Shown here one piece after another: positions 24,047 to 33,209 of a stretch of DNA of 50,649 nt; position 1 is the stretch's first letter; every line of letters starts with the position of its first letter. The notes below the pieces were generated by a model. That model searched no databases. It saw only the letters and a list, made by a program, of their open reading frames with translations, and was not told the origin of the DNA. The translations under genes and the position numbers were made by a program. Location of the stretch: NCBI RefSeq assembly GCF_002531825.1, contig NZ_NWSX01000041.1, positions 1-50,649 of the forward strand, written 5' to 3'. Source of the stretch: Rhizobium sp. J15 (GTDB lineage Bacteria > Pseudomonadota > Alphaproteobacteria > Rhizobiales > Rhizobiaceae).

Positions 24047-24889
24047 CGTAAGAGGAAGGGCGGCGTGCCCGGCCTCGTCTGCGACAGCGACGGCCGCAGC
24101 GCCCGGCGCCTCCGTTCCCCAGATTTCGATCTGCGTCAGCGCCGGAAAGGGCGAGCCGTCCTCGGCCTTCATAAGCCCGTGCAGCTCAACCCATTCGACG
24201 GTGCAGGGCTCTATCGGAAAGCGCTGCGCCGCGCCGGATTTCACCAGCGGAAAAGCGGAGGTTCTGCCGTTCGAAAAGGTGACGCTTGCCTGCTCCCACC
24301 AGGAATCATGCGGGAAATCCGCCCTGATGTAGAAGACGATCTCGTCGATCCGCACGGCCCGGCCGAATTCCACCGTCAGCGCGGCCTTGGGATCGCGATT
24401 GATGCCCCAGCTCGTATAGGGCCAGAAGCCGTGGTTGTCGTTGGCCTTTTCGCCGTCGATCGCGTTGCGGGCGGCAAAGACCGCTTCGCCGCGGGTCTCG
24501 ACATTGGCGCGGGCATGCGGGAAGAGCGCCCGGTTGGCGTGGTCGTCCCAGGGATTCAAAGCGAGATTGCGCCGATGGGCGCGCTCGTCAGGCCGCGCGC
24601 TTCGCGCCGAAAGCCGGTGGATATCGCCCTTGAAGGCGTTCGGGGAATAGGACTTGCGCTTGTCGCCGAAAGGCACGGCAAGCGAATAGGCGCTTTCCCT
24701 GAGATAGACCAAAGCGGGATGGATCGCGCTATCGAGCGCGAGGAAGACATGGCCGGGCTCGGAAGCCTCGACGACGACGCAGTCGCCCTCGCGATAGTTC
24801 TGGCGATAGACGAGAAAGGTCTCGTCCCGCCCGGTGGCGCTCGCCAGCACGAACCCGTCGGCATCCACGATCTTCAGCGTCAATTCCAT
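24041..24889 (-). CDS. Cytosolic discoidin-like (F5/8 type C) carbohydrate-binding protein
   Basis: 282 aa. The N-terminal part (about 1-85) is a beta-rich segment unknown to me. The C-terminal part (about 105-265) resembles an F5/8 type C jelly roll: AARNAIDGEKAN, then FWPYTSWGINRDPKAALTVE, FGRAVRIDEIVFYIRADFPH and ASVTFSNGRTSAFPL. No signal peptide or membrane segment is visible, which is odd for a carbohydrate-binding module. It follows the heparinase-like gene on the same strand, with a palindromic repeat in between, so it probably belongs to uronate polysaccharide handling. Its catalytic role, if any, is unknown. Confidence 0.75.
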   Translation of the reverse strand: MELTLKIVDADGFVLASATGRDETFLVYRQNYREGDCVVVEASEPGHVFLALDSAIHPALVYLRESAYSLAVPFGDKRKSYSPNAFKGDIHRLSARSARPDERAHRRNLALNPWDDHANRALFPHARANVETRGEAVFAARNAIDGEKANDNHGFWPYTSWGINRDPKAALTVEFGRAVRIDEIVFYIRADFPHDSWWEQASVTFSNGRTSAFPLVKSGAAQRFPIEPCTVEWVELHGLMKAEDGSPFPALTQIEIWGTEAPGAAAVAVADEAGHAALPLTL

Positions 24890-24902
24890 GTTCGTCCTCC
24901 TC

Positions 24903-24952
24903 AGAGCATGAGGCCGAAAACTGTGAGCGGTTTTCGGAGGACATCACGCTCT
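24903..24952. repeat. Rhizobial palindromic intergenic repeat
   Basis: The outer arms AGAGC and GCTCT enclose an inner perfect stem CCGAAAAC (24914-24921) and GTTTTCGG (24930-24937) with loop TGTGAGCG. The layout and sequence match, from memory, a short palindromic repeat found many times between genes in Rhizobium, Agrobacterium and Sinorhizobium genomes. I see one copy in this window, inside the transcript of the heparinase and discoidin-like genes, where it would form an mRNA hairpin. Confidence 0.75.
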
Positions 24953-24958
24953 AACTAT

Positions 24959-26752
24959 TTAATTTATCTGCAATCTCAGGCACTTGCCGGCGAGCGGCAG
25001 GCGCAGCCGGTAGAGCTTCTCCGGCCAGGCCGATCTCAGCCTGGCGTCATTCACCTCGATCTCGTCGATTTCGATTTCGCCGGCGCCGTCGACAAGAATG
25101 CTGCCGAGCTCGGCGAGATCGATCCTGTTCTCGGTGATAACAGGCGTGACGCACGCCATCAGCGACAGGACCGCCGGCCGGTCGCCGTCATGGGTATCGA
25201 CGATCTCGACATGGCGGCCGCGCAGCAAGGAGACCGTGCGGCGATAGCTGCGCAGTTGCGCTTCCTCGGGATAAGCGCCTGAAATTTCGAGGGATATGCG
25301 CGCGCGCGCCTCGCCGAATTCGACCTCGACATCCCTAGCACCGAAGGCTTCGCCGGCGGATTGCATGACGCCGGAGAAAGTCGGCAGGTTGTGATAGGCC
25401 GATTGCATCGTCCAGATCTCGTAGCGCCGCGGCGAGAAGGTCTTGGCGGTATAGGTCTCGACGCCGATATCGATCAGGAACGGGCGTCCGTTCTTGTAGA
25501 GCGTCACGCTGCCGACATCGTTGTGATTGTGGCCCTCGCCATTGTTGCCGCCCTTGACCGCAAGCGAAAACTGCCCGTCGCGGGCGACGAACAGGCCGAT
25601 GCCGGGATAGAAGATATCCCGCCCGGACACCGGATTCGGCTCGGTCTTTGGAATTGCCGGCCCGGTCAGCAGTTCCTGCACGCGATACCAGAGGTTCCAT
25701 TCCCCCGGCAGGTGCGGGCTCTCGGCTTCCGCCCGGTCGGCTGCGGCGAAGGCGGCCAGCATCTCGGAACCAACAGCCTTGCCGAACAGATATTCGCGCG
25801 CGCTGCAAGGTTCGACCACGGCGGAAGAATCCGCGAAGTTGAAATAATGGCGGCCGGCCACATGCATGTGGGCGATATATTCAGCCATGTTGCGGATCTT
25901 CTGCTGCCGCCAGATCTTGGCGAACAGGCCGGGTGCGACGCGATCGAGCACGGTCAGCGCGCCGTGCAGGCAGAGTGCGGCGTGGCGGTAATAGAGCACG
26001 CCTTCCTCGCAGGCGCCGTCCTCGGCATAGTCCTTCAGAAAGGCATCGAGGCTGCCGAGCGCCTTTTCGGCAACGGCGCGGCGCGTCGGCTGATCAGTTC
26101 TCAGCGAGAAGGTGGTCAGCAGGACGTTCTGGGTGATCCAGGCCGTCCAGTTGTTCATCCGCTCGTCGCCGTCGCCCATCCACCAAAAATGCCGGCCGAG
26201 ATAGGGCGTCAGGATGCGGGCCTCGATCTCGCGTTTCACGCGCGCCGCAATCTCCGGGCTGATGCTGTCGAGCGCAGCGCCGAGCAAGGCGACGATCGTT
26301 GCCAGAAGGGCAGCCGTTTCGGCAGCGAAGAGATCGACGACCGGTTGCGAACTGTCGGGAAGCGGCAGACGCGGGCCGCCGCGCCCATAGGCATTATGCG
26401 CCGGAAGCTGCCAGCCGCTCTCCTCGGCGATCAGGAAGATGCCGTCGACGATGCCGGGCAGGAACCGGCCGTTTCCTTCGACGAGTTCGCCCAGCACCAG
26501 ATCGTTGAGCATCCGCCGCCGCGTGAAATAAAGCGTCTCGAAACGCGAACGATTGCCGGTCGCCGTATATTCCCGGTAATCCGCGGCCGTGATCAGAGGC
26601 CATGCGCGTGCAAGCGTGGCTTCCGCATCGCGCACGACCACGTGGCGCACTGCCTGCGGCACTCCGTTCCATCTCTCGCGGTCGGAGTAGATGGCGCCCG
26701 GCGTGAAATCGCTGAGGACGTCCGGCAACGCGCCTGAAATCTCGCTGAACAT
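24959..26752 (-). CDS. Heparinase II/III family polysaccharide lyase-like protein
   Basis: 597 aa. The N-terminal two thirds are an alpha-helical toroid (with NNWTAWITQNVLLTTF near 200), and the C-terminal third is the heparinase II/III beta-sandwich, with the motif GHNHNDVGS at 407-415. Members cleave uronate-containing polysaccharides or oligosaccharides (heparin, heparan, alginate, other glycuronans) by beta-elimination, leaving an unsaturated uronate end. No signal peptide is visible, so it probably works in the cytoplasm on imported fragments. It is divergent from the sugar importer at 26997 that carries a GH88 gene, whose substrate is exactly such an unsaturated uronate. The exact polymer is unknown. 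Confidence 0.88.
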   Translation of the reverse strand: MFSEISGALPDVLSDFTPGAIYSDRERWNGVPQAVRHVVVRDAEATLARAWPLITAADYREYTATGNRSRFETLYFTRRRMLNDLVLGELVEGNGRFLPGIVDGIFLIAEESGWQLPAHNAYGRGGPRLPLPDSSQPVVDLFAAETAALLATIVALLGAALDSISPEIAARVKREIEARILTPYLGRHFWWMGDGDERMNNWTAWITQNVLLTTFSLRTDQPTRRAVAEKALGSLDAFLKDYAEDGACEEGVLYYRHAALCLHGALTVLDRVAPGLFAKIWRQQKIRNMAEYIAHMHVAGRHYFNFADSSAVVEPCSAREYLFGKAVGSEMLAAFAAADRAEAESPHLPGEWNLWYRVQELLTGPAIPKTEPNPVSGRDIFYPGIGLFVARDGQFSLAVKGGNNGEGHNHNDVGSVTLYKNGRPFLIDIGVETYTAKTFSPRRYEIWTMQSAYHNLPTFSGVMQSAGEAFGARDVEVEFGEARARISLEISGAYPEEAQLRSYRRTVSLLRGRHVEIVDTHDGDRPAVLSLMACVTPVITENRIDLAELGSILVDGAGEIEIDEIEVNDARLRSAWPEKLYRLRLPLAGKCLRLQIN

Positions 26753-26996
26753 ATCCCTCCCCGCAGCGGAAAAGCATCGATCGGCCTCTGGCCTTCATTT
26801 CCACCTATCATATGTTTTCGGCGCTCGCCATAAAATTTGTATGATCTATTCAGAACTTGTTTGACCAATACCGGAGATGTGCTATGTCCTTGGCAGGAGG
26901 AAGAACAGGCGGCGCCCGTCCGCCCGAACGGCTCTGGATTGAGGCTAGAAAAGCCCGGAAGCCGCCAGCGGAATGCCCGACCAGGAGGAAGCATCG

Positions 26997-27953
26997 GTGT
27001 CCATATCGAATTCGGTCATCGCCAGGGATGGCGCCCCGGCAACTCCACGCCGGAAGGTCGCGGCGCTGTCCAAGCGCCAGCGCAAGATTCGCAGCGCGCT
27101 CGTCGCCTATTCCTTCATCGCGCCGAATTTCATCGGTTTCGCCGTCTTCACGCTCGGCCCGATCCTCTTCGCCTTCGCGCTCGCCTTCATGCATTGGGAC
27201 GGCTCGAATGCGATCACATTCGCCGGGCTCGATAATTTCTGGCGACTGTTCGACGACAAGGCCTTCGTCGCGGCCTTCTGGAACACGATCATCTACACCG
27301 TCGCCTCGGTGCCGGCGACGCTGCTCTGCGCGCTCGGCCTCGCCGTCCTTCTCAACCAGAAGATCGCGGGGCGGAATTTCTTCCGCACGGCGATGTTCTT
27401 TCCCTATGTCGCCTCGCTGGTCGCCGTCGCCGTCGTCTGGAACATGATCTTCAATCCCGAGATGGGGCCGGTGAACATGATCCTCTACACGCTCGGCCTC
27501 GACCCGAAGAACATGCCGGGATGGGCGGCCGACCGCCATTGGGCGATGGTGACGGTGATCCTTTTCGGCATCTGGAAGAACATGGGCTATTACATGGTCA
27601 TCTACCTGGCCGGCCTGCAGGGCATCAATGCCGAGCTCTATGAGGCTGCCGACCTCGACGGCGCCAATTCCTGGCAGAAATTCATCCATGTCACGGTGCC
27701 ACAGCTCGGGCCGACGACCTTTTTCGTCACCGTCATGCTGACGATCCAGTCCTTCAAGGTGTTCGACCAGATCTTCATGATCACCCAGGGCGGCCCCGGC
27801 ACCTCGACGCTCGTCCTCGTCTACCACATCTACAACGAGGCCTTCATTTCCTGGGATCTCGGCTATTCCAGCATGATTTCGCTGGTGCTGTTCTTCCTCG
27901 TGCTTGCGGTCACGATCTTCCAGTTCCGCCGCCAGAGGGAGGACGAGGCATGA
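26997..27953 (+). CDS. Sugar ABC transporter permease (MalF/UgpA type)
   Basis: 318 aa from the GTG at 26997, which has AGGAGG eight bases upstream; an ATG at 26973 has no such site. The first transmembrane stretch is AYSFIAPNFIGFAVFTLGPI, and the EAA loop is YEAADLDGANSWQKFIHVTVP. A typical TQGGPGTSTLVLVYHIY follows. It opens the operon of importer, GH88, YesL-like and DUF2264 genes. The 244 bases between it and the heparinase-like gene are AT-rich in the middle and should hold both promoters; I could not identify an operator. Confidence 0.92.
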   Translation: MSISNSVIARDGAPATPRRKVAALSKRQRKIRSALVAYSFIAPNFIGFAVFTLGPILFAFALAFMHWDGSNAITFAGLDNFWRLFDDKAFVAAFWNTIIYTVASVPATLLCALGLAVLLNQKIAGRNFFRTAMFFPYVASLVAVAVVWNMIFNPEMGPVNMILYTLGLDPKNMPGWAADRHWAMVTVILFGIWKNMGYYMVIYLAGLQGINAELYEAADLDGANSWQKFIHVTVPQLGPTTFFVTVMLTIQSFKVFDQIFMITQGGPGTSTLVLVYHIYNEAFISWDLGYSSMISLVLFFLVLAVTIFQFRRQREDEA

Positions 27954-28786
27954 GGATCGCCGGGCGCAAGATCACCGTCAAAACGGTCCTCCTCTATGCA
28001 ATCGTCATCACGGTGACGGTGGTGATGCTGATGCCCTTCGCCTGGATGCTTTCGGCATCGCTGAAGCTCAGCCGCGACGTTTTCGCCTTCCCGATCGAGT
28101 GGATACCGTCTGAGCCGCAATGGCAGAACTATGTCGACATCTGGACGAAGATCCCGCTTGCGCTCTTCATCTACAACACCTCGAAGCTGACGATCATCGT
28201 CACGCTGCTGCAGCTCCTGACCTCCAGCTTTGCCGCCTACGCCTTCGCCAAGCTGAACTTCCCTTACAAGAACACGCTCTTCCTCGGCTATATCGCCACC
28301 ATCGCCATGCCCTGGCAGGTCTATATGGTGCCGCAATTCCTGCTGATGCGCGAGTTCGGCCTCAACAACACGCATCTGGCGCTGATCTGCCTGCAGGCCT
28401 TCACCGCCTTCGGCGTCTTCCTGATGCGGCAATTCTACATGTCGATCCCGACCGAGCTTTGCGAGGCGGCGCGCATCGACGGCATGAACGAATACCAGAT
28501 CTGGGCGCGTATCATGCTGCCGCTCTCCAAGCCCGCCCTCTCGACGCTGACGATCTTCACCTTCGTCAGCACCTGGAACGATTTCCTCGGACCGATGATC
28601 TATCTGACCAAGACCGAGCTGAAGACCGTCCAGATCGGCCTGCGCATGTTCATCTCGCAATATTCGGCCGAATACGGGCTGATCATGGCGGCCTCCGTCG
28701 TCGCCCTCGTGCCCGTTCTCGTCGTTTTCCTCGCTCTGCAGCGCTTCTTCGTCGAAGGCATCGCCTCGACGGGACTGAAGGGGTAA
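27950..28786 (+). CDS. Sugar ABC transporter permease (MalG/UgpE type)
   Basis: 278 aa. It overlaps the previous permease by four bases (ATGA). The first membrane segment is VLLYAIVITVTVVMLMPFAW, and the EAA loop is CEAARIDGMNEYQIWARIMLP. It forms the heterodimeric channel with the product of 26997-27953. Confidence 0.94.
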   Translation: MRIAGRKITVKTVLLYAIVITVTVVMLMPFAWMLSASLKLSRDVFAFPIEWIPSEPQWQNYVDIWTKIPLALFIYNTSKLTIIVTLLQLLTSSFAAYAFAKLNFPYKNTLFLGYIATIAMPWQVYMVPQFLLMREFGLNNTHLALICLQAFTAFGVFLMRQFYMSIPTELCEAARIDGMNEYQIWARIMLPLSKPALSTLTIFTFVSTWNDFLGPMIYLTKTELKTVQIGLRMFISQYSAEYGLIMAASVVALVPVLVVFLALQRFFVEGIASTGLKG

Positions 28787-28790
28787 AGCC

Positions 28791-29963
28791 ATGAATGCCG
28801 TTTCAACTGTCGTCCCGCAGCCGATCACCGACAAGGAAGTGAACGCCGCGCTCGATCTTGCCGTCGCGCAGGTCAGGCGCAACCTTCCTCAGTTCACCTA
28901 TGCCGCGCAGAACCACTCGAGCGTGAACAACTTTTATCCCGCCGTTGCCAACGACCAGTGGACGGCCGGCTTCTGGCCGGGCGAGCTCTGGCTCGCCTTC
29001 GAGCATAGCGGCGATCCTGTGTTCCGCCATGCTGCGCAGATCCAGGTCCAGTCCTTCCTGCATCGGATCGTCAACCGCATCGAGACCGATCATCACGACA
29101 TGGGCTTTCTCTATTCGCCCTCCTGCATCGCCGCCTGGAAACTCGTTGGGGACGAGGACGGCCGCAAGGCGGCGATCCTGGCCGCCGATCAGCTGATCGA
29201 GCGCTTCCAGCCGATCGGCCAGTTCATCCAGGCCTGGGGCCGCAAAGGCAGGCCGGAAGAATACCGCTACATCATCGACTGCCTGCTGAACCTGCCGCTT
29301 CTCTACTGGGCAAGCAGCGAGACGGGTGACCCGAAATACCGCGAGATCGCGCTCACCCATGCCCGCACCACGCTCGCCAACTCGGTGCGGCCCGACGATT
29401 CCACCTACCACACGTTCTACATGGACCCGGTCACCGGCGCGCCGGGGCGCGGCGCCACCAAACAGGGCTACCGGGATGATAGCGCCTGGGCGCGCGGCCA
29501 GGCCTGGGGCATCGCCGGCATGGCCATCTCCTACCGCTACGAGCGGATCGAGGAATATCGCCAAACCTTCGACCGACTGCTCGCCTTCTATCTCAACCGG
29601 CTGCCGGCCGACATGGTGCCCTATTGGGATCTCGTCTTCTCGGACGGTGACGGCGAGCCGCACGACAGCTCCTCGGCTTCGATCACCGCCTGCGGCCTGC
29701 TCGAGATGGCCGATCTGGTCGATGCCGAAGCCGCCGAGCGCTACCGCATGCTGGCGCGGCGCATGGTGAAGAGCCTTGCCGATCACTATGCGGTCAAGGA
29801 CCCCACGGTCTCCAACGGCCTGGTGCTGCACGCCACCTATTCGAAGAAATCGCCCTTCAACACCTGCCGCGGCGAGGGCGTCGATGAGTGCGTCTCCTGG
29901 GGAGATTATTATTACATGGAAGCTTTGACGCGCCTTTCGCGCCGCTGGTCTTCCTATTGGTGA
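28791..29963 (+). CDS. Unsaturated glucuronyl hydrolase, GH88 family
   Basis: 390 aa. It removes the 4,5-unsaturated uronic acid that lyases leave at the non-reducing end of oligosaccharides, by hydrating the double bond. The (alpha/alpha)6 barrel has the two expected acidic residues: Asp103 in DHHDMGFLYS and Asp163 in IIDCLLNLPLLYW, 60 residues apart as in characterised members. AWARGQAWGIAGMA and the C-terminal WGDYYYMEAL are also family marks. No signal peptide is visible, so it is cytoplasmic. It starts four bases after the permease gene. Together with the lyase at 24959 it gives a lyase-then-hydrolase route for an imported glycuronan fragment. Confidence 0.93.
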   Translation: MNAVSTVVPQPITDKEVNAALDLAVAQVRRNLPQFTYAAQNHSSVNNFYPAVANDQWTAGFWPGELWLAFEHSGDPVFRHAAQIQVQSFLHRIVNRIETDHHDMGFLYSPSCIAAWKLVGDEDGRKAAILAADQLIERFQPIGQFIQAWGRKGRPEEYRYIIDCLLNLPLLYWASSETGDPKYREIALTHARTTLANSVRPDDSTYHTFYMDPVTGAPGRGATKQGYRDDSAWARGQAWGIAGMAISYRYERIEEYRQTFDRLLAFYLNRLPADMVPYWDLVFSDGDGEPHDSSSASITACGLLEMADLVDAEAAERYRMLARRMVKSLADHYAVKDPTVSNGLVLHATYSKKSPFNTCRGEGVDECVSWGDYYYMEALTRLSRRWSSYW

Positions 29964-29978
29964 CGTCAGGAGAACCCG

Positions 29979-31088
29979 ATGGCCAGCATTTCGCTTAAAG
30001 AGCTGAACAAATCCTACGGCGCACTCACCGTCGTCCACGATATCGATCTGGAAATTGCCGACAAGGAATTTATCATCCTGGTCGGCCCCTCCGGCTGCGG
30101 CAAATCGACGACGCTCAGGATGATCGCCGGCCTTGAGGAGATCTCGGGCGGCGAACTTCGGATCGGCGGCGACGTCATGAACGATGTCCCCTCCAAGGAC
30201 CGCGACATCGCCATGGTCTTCCAGAACTATGCGCTCTACCCGCATATGACCGTCTACAAGAACATGGCCTTCGGCCTGCAGCTGCGCAAAGTGTCGCGCG
30301 ATTTCATCGACAAACAGGTGCAGGACGCCGCCAAGATCCTCGACATCACCCATCTCCTGAACCGCAAGCCGAAAGCGCTTTCGGGCGGGCAGCGCCAGCG
30401 CGTCGCGCTCGGCCGCGCCATGGTGCGCAACCCTGCCGTCTTCCTTCTCGACGAGCCGCTTTCCAATCTCGACGCCAAGCTGCGCGGCACGATGCGCTCG
30501 GAAATCACCAAGCTGCACAAACGCCTTAACGCCACCTTCATCTACGTCACCCACGACCAGGTGGAAGCCATGACGATGGCCGACCGGATCGTCGTGATGA
30601 AGGACGGGCACATCCAGCAGGTCGACACACCGCAGAACCTCTACGACCGCCCCGTCAACATGTTCGTCGCCGGCTTCATCGGCGCACCGCAGATGAACAT
30701 GCTGCCATCGACGATCCAGCGCCGGGGCGACGGTTACGTCGCCATTTTCGACGGCCGGGAACTGCCGCTGCCCGCCCATTTCGACAGGAGCAGGATCGCT
30801 CCCTATGAGGGCCGCGAGCTGGTGCTCGGCATCCGCCCGGAGAATTTCCACGAACTGCCGCCGGCCGACATCCCGGCCGAAAATCTCGCGCCCGTGAAGG
30901 CAGTGGTCGAGCTTGCCGAGCCCATGGGCTCGGAGGTGCATCTGAACATGGTCGCCGGCGGCCGCAATCTCATCGCCCGTGTGTCGCCGCGCTTCCGACC
31001 CGATATCGGCGAGGAGGCGAGCCTCGTCGCCGACATGAGCAATGCGCAGCTGTTCGACAAGGAAACGGAACGCTCGATTCTTTACTGA
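29979..31088 (+). CDS. Sugar ABC transporter ATP-binding protein (MsmK/UgpC type)
   Basis: 369 aa. It has Walker A GPSGCGKST, Q-loop FQNYALYPHMTV, signature LSGGQRQRV, Walker B VFLLDEPLSNLD and H-loop TFIYVTHDQVEAMT. A C-terminal regulatory/TOBE region from about residue 240 contains LVLGIRPENFHEL. ATPases of this class often serve several CUT1 importers, so it could also power the fucosidase-linked permeases at 5750-7550, which have no ATPase of their own. Confidence 0.94.
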   Translation: MASISLKELNKSYGALTVVHDIDLEIADKEFIILVGPSGCGKSTTLRMIAGLEEISGGELRIGGDVMNDVPSKDRDIAMVFQNYALYPHMTVYKNMAFGLQLRKVSRDFIDKQVQDAAKILDITHLLNRKPKALSGGQRQRVALGRAMVRNPAVFLLDEPLSNLDAKLRGTMRSEITKLHKRLNATFIYVTHDQVEAMTMADRIVVMKDGHIQQVDTPQNLYDRPVNMFVAGFIGAPQMNMLPSTIQRRGDGYVAIFDGRELPLPAHFDRSRIAPYEGRELVLGIRPENFHELPPADIPAENLAPVKAVVELAEPMGSEVHLNMVAGGRNLIARVSPRFRPDIGEEASLVADMSNAQLFDKETERSILY

Positions 31089-31108
31089 GGCGCCTGCGGG
31101 AGACGGCC

Positions 31109-31822
31109 ATGCAGTGGTTGCGGGATATGTGGACGAAGGAGGGGCCGGGCATTCCGAAGGATGCGCCTGCGAAGACCGGTCTTGCCCTGTTCGCCGACAT
31201 TCTCGCCCGCGAATGGTGGGAGATGGTCAAGCTCAACATCCTGTTCATCCTGGCCTCGCTCTTCGTGGTGACGCTGCCGGCGGCACTCGCCGCCATGGCC
31301 CGGGTCTCGGTGGCCTTTGTCGAAGATCGAAATACTTATTTGCTCAGGGACTTCTTGGAAGCCTTCCTGCGCTACTTCTGGCGCGCTACCGCCTGGGGCC
31401 TGGCCTTGGCAGGCACGCTTGCGATCGGCGTCCATGCAATTGTCACTTATGCCGCTGGCGCGCGTGACAATCTGATGCTCGCCGCACCGCTGGCGGTCGC
31501 GCTTGTTGCCACCGTCTTCGTCGCCGTGCTCGCCTGCCATCTCATCGTGTTGATGGTCATGCGCGACCTGCCGGCGCTGCGGCTCTTTCGTCTGGCCGCG
31601 CTCGCCTCCGTCGCCCGCCCGCTGCCGGCGCTTGCAGCGCTCGCCTTCAGCGCCGCGCTTTGGCTGGCGCACATCCTCTTCTATCCGGTTTCCGTGTTCA
31701 TGCCGGCGACCTTCAATTTTTCACTCGGAATGTTCGCCGTCGCATTCGGCGTCCATCGGGCAGTGGTGTTGGTTCTGGACCTGCCAGAGGCAATGCGGCC
31801 GCACCGACACTTCATAAAATAA
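31109..31822 (+). CDS. YesL/DUF624 family membrane protein
   Basis: 237 aa with about five hydrophobic segments (for instance LNILFILASLFVVTLPAALA near 43 and the C-terminal MPATFNFSLGMFAVAFG). The opening KTGLALFADILAREWWEMVKLN and the VTLPAALAAMARV stretch are typical of the YesL family. YesL-type proteins sit in rhamnogalacturonan or other polysaccharide operons next to sugar importers in many bacteria; their function is not known. Here it lies between the ATPase and the binding-protein gene. Confidence 0.85.
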   Translation: MQWLRDMWTKEGPGIPKDAPAKTGLALFADILAREWWEMVKLNILFILASLFVVTLPAALAAMARVSVAFVEDRNTYLLRDFLEAFLRYFWRATAWGLALAGTLAIGVHAIVTYAAGARDNLMLAAPLAVALVATVFVAVLACHLIVLMVMRDLPALRLFRLAALASVARPLPALAALAFSAALWLAHILFYPVSVFMPATFNFSLGMFAVAFGVHRAVVLVLDLPEAMRPHRHFIK

Positions 31823-31857
31823 CTGATCCAGAGACGATCCAGGGAAGGAGAACAGGA

Positions 31858-33132
31858 ATGTATTTGGATAAATTCGGGAGGACGGTGAAACTTGCCGTGG
31901 CAGGTTTCACTCTGGCCGCGACGACGGCAGGCGCAGCGTTTGCTGAGGACGCCGTGACGCTGAAATGGGCTTTGTGGGACTGGGACAAAACAGCCTATTA
32001 CAAGCCGCTGATCGAGGCCTATCAGGCCAAGCATCCGAACGTGAAGTTCGAGCCGATGGATCTCGGCTCGCAGGATTATCAGCAGATGATCTCGACGCAG
32101 CTGACCGGCGGCTCGAAGGACATCGACATCGTCACCATCAAGGACGTGCCGGGCTATACCAATCTGGTGCGCGCCGGCAACATCGCCGATCTCAGTGGCT
32201 TCGTGAAGGATCAGAAGATCGATCCGGCGCCATATGGCGGCCTGATCGAGGAGCTGACCATCGACGGCAAGATCTATTCGCTGCCGTTCCGCTCCGACTT
32301 CTGGATCGTCTATTACAACAAGGACATCTTCGACAAGGCAGGCGTCCCCTACCCGACCAACGATATGACCTGGGCGCAGTTCGACGAGACCGCCGAGAAG
32401 CTCGCAGGCGGCATGGGCACCAACAAGACCTATGGCGCGCTGCTGCATACCTGGCGTTCGACCGTCCAGCTGCCCGGCATCCTCGACGGAAAACACACAC
32501 TGGTCGATGGCGACTACGCCTTCCTGAAGCCCTGGTACGAACGCGCGCTCACCCTGCAGAAGGATGGCGCCATCCCCTCCTATGCCTTCCTGAAGACCTC
32601 GAACACGCATTACTCGGCGCTCTTCTTCAACGGCACGATCGGCATGCTGCCGATGGGCACATGGTTCGTCGGCACCCAGATCGCCAAGGTCAAATCGGGT
32701 GAATCGAAGAGCAAGAACTGGGGCATCGTGAAGTTCCCGCATCCCGATGGCGTGCCGGCCGGTACGACCGCCGCGCAGATCTCGGGCCTGGCGGTCAATG
32801 CCAATTCCACCCACAAGGAGGCCGCGCTCGATTTCATCAAGTTCGTCACCGGCCCCGAGGGCGCGGCCGTCGTCGCATCGACCGGCACCTTCCCGGCGCT
32901 GAAGACCGCCGACGTCAGCGCCAAGATCGCCTCGACGCCCGGTTTCCCGCAGGATGAGGCCAGCAAGGAAGCGCTGATCCCGGCCAAAGCCTACCTGGAA
33001 ATGGCCGTCAACCCGAACGCCGCCAAGATCGAGGTCGTGCTCAACCGCGCCCATGACGCGATCATGACCGACAACACCTCCGTCGACGACGGGCTGAAGG
33101 AAATGACCGAAGGCGTGAAGGCCATCAAGTAG
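31858..33132 (+). CDS. ABC transporter sugar-binding protein (family 1)
   Basis: 424 aa. The signal peptide is residues 1-29 (VAGFTLAATTAGAAFAEDA). The mature protein follows the oligosaccharide-binding layout: VTLKWALWDWDKTAYYKPLI, then YSLPFRSDFWIVYYNKDIFD, and ALFFNGTIGMLPMGTWFVG. AAGGAG lies seven bases before the ATG. It serves the permeases at 26997-28786. It is probably specific for an uronate-containing oligosaccharide, by context. A strong hairpin follows the stop codon. Confidence 0.92.
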   Translation: MYLDKFGRTVKLAVAGFTLAATTAGAAFAEDAVTLKWALWDWDKTAYYKPLIEAYQAKHPNVKFEPMDLGSQDYQQMISTQLTGGSKDIDIVTIKDVPGYTNLVRAGNIADLSGFVKDQKIDPAPYGGLIEELTIDGKIYSLPFRSDFWIVYYNKDIFDKAGVPYPTNDMTWAQFDETAEKLAGGMGTNKTYGALLHTWRSTVQLPGILDGKHTLVDGDYAFLKPWYERALTLQKDGAIPSYAFLKTSNTHYSALFFNGTIGMLPMGTWFVGTQIAKVKSGESKSKNWGIVKFPHPDGVPAGTTAAQISGLAVNANSTHKEAALDFIKFVTGPEGAAVVASTGTFPALKTADVSAKIASTPGFPQDEASKEALIPAKAYLEMAVNPNAAKIEVVLNRAHDAIMTDNTSVDDGLKEMTEGVKAIK

Positions 33133-33149
33133 GCCTCATGAGATACCGG

Positions 33150-33190
33150 CGGCCGCGGGTCAGGATCGGCCCGCGGCCGAATCTGTTTTT
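33150..33190 (+). terminator. Hairpin with T-run after binding-protein gene
   Basis: CGGCCGCGGG and CCCGCGGCCG (33150-33159 and 33170-33179) form a perfect 10-bp stem with a 10-base loop, and TTTTT follows at 33186. It may terminate part of the transcript before the DUF2264 gene, whose ATG is 19 bases further on. Confidence 0.72.
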
Positions 33191-33209
33191 ACGAAATTTC
33201 GAGCTGACG

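Noticed and set aside
26807..26845. ATCATA ... TATGAT inverted pair between the heparinase-like gene and the importer
   Set aside because: Only six bases per arm and 27 bases apart in an AT-rich stretch; too weak to call an operator.
28803..30941. 712-codon frame on the minus strand across GH88 and the ATPase
   Set aside because: Antisense of two well-supported genes; no family features.
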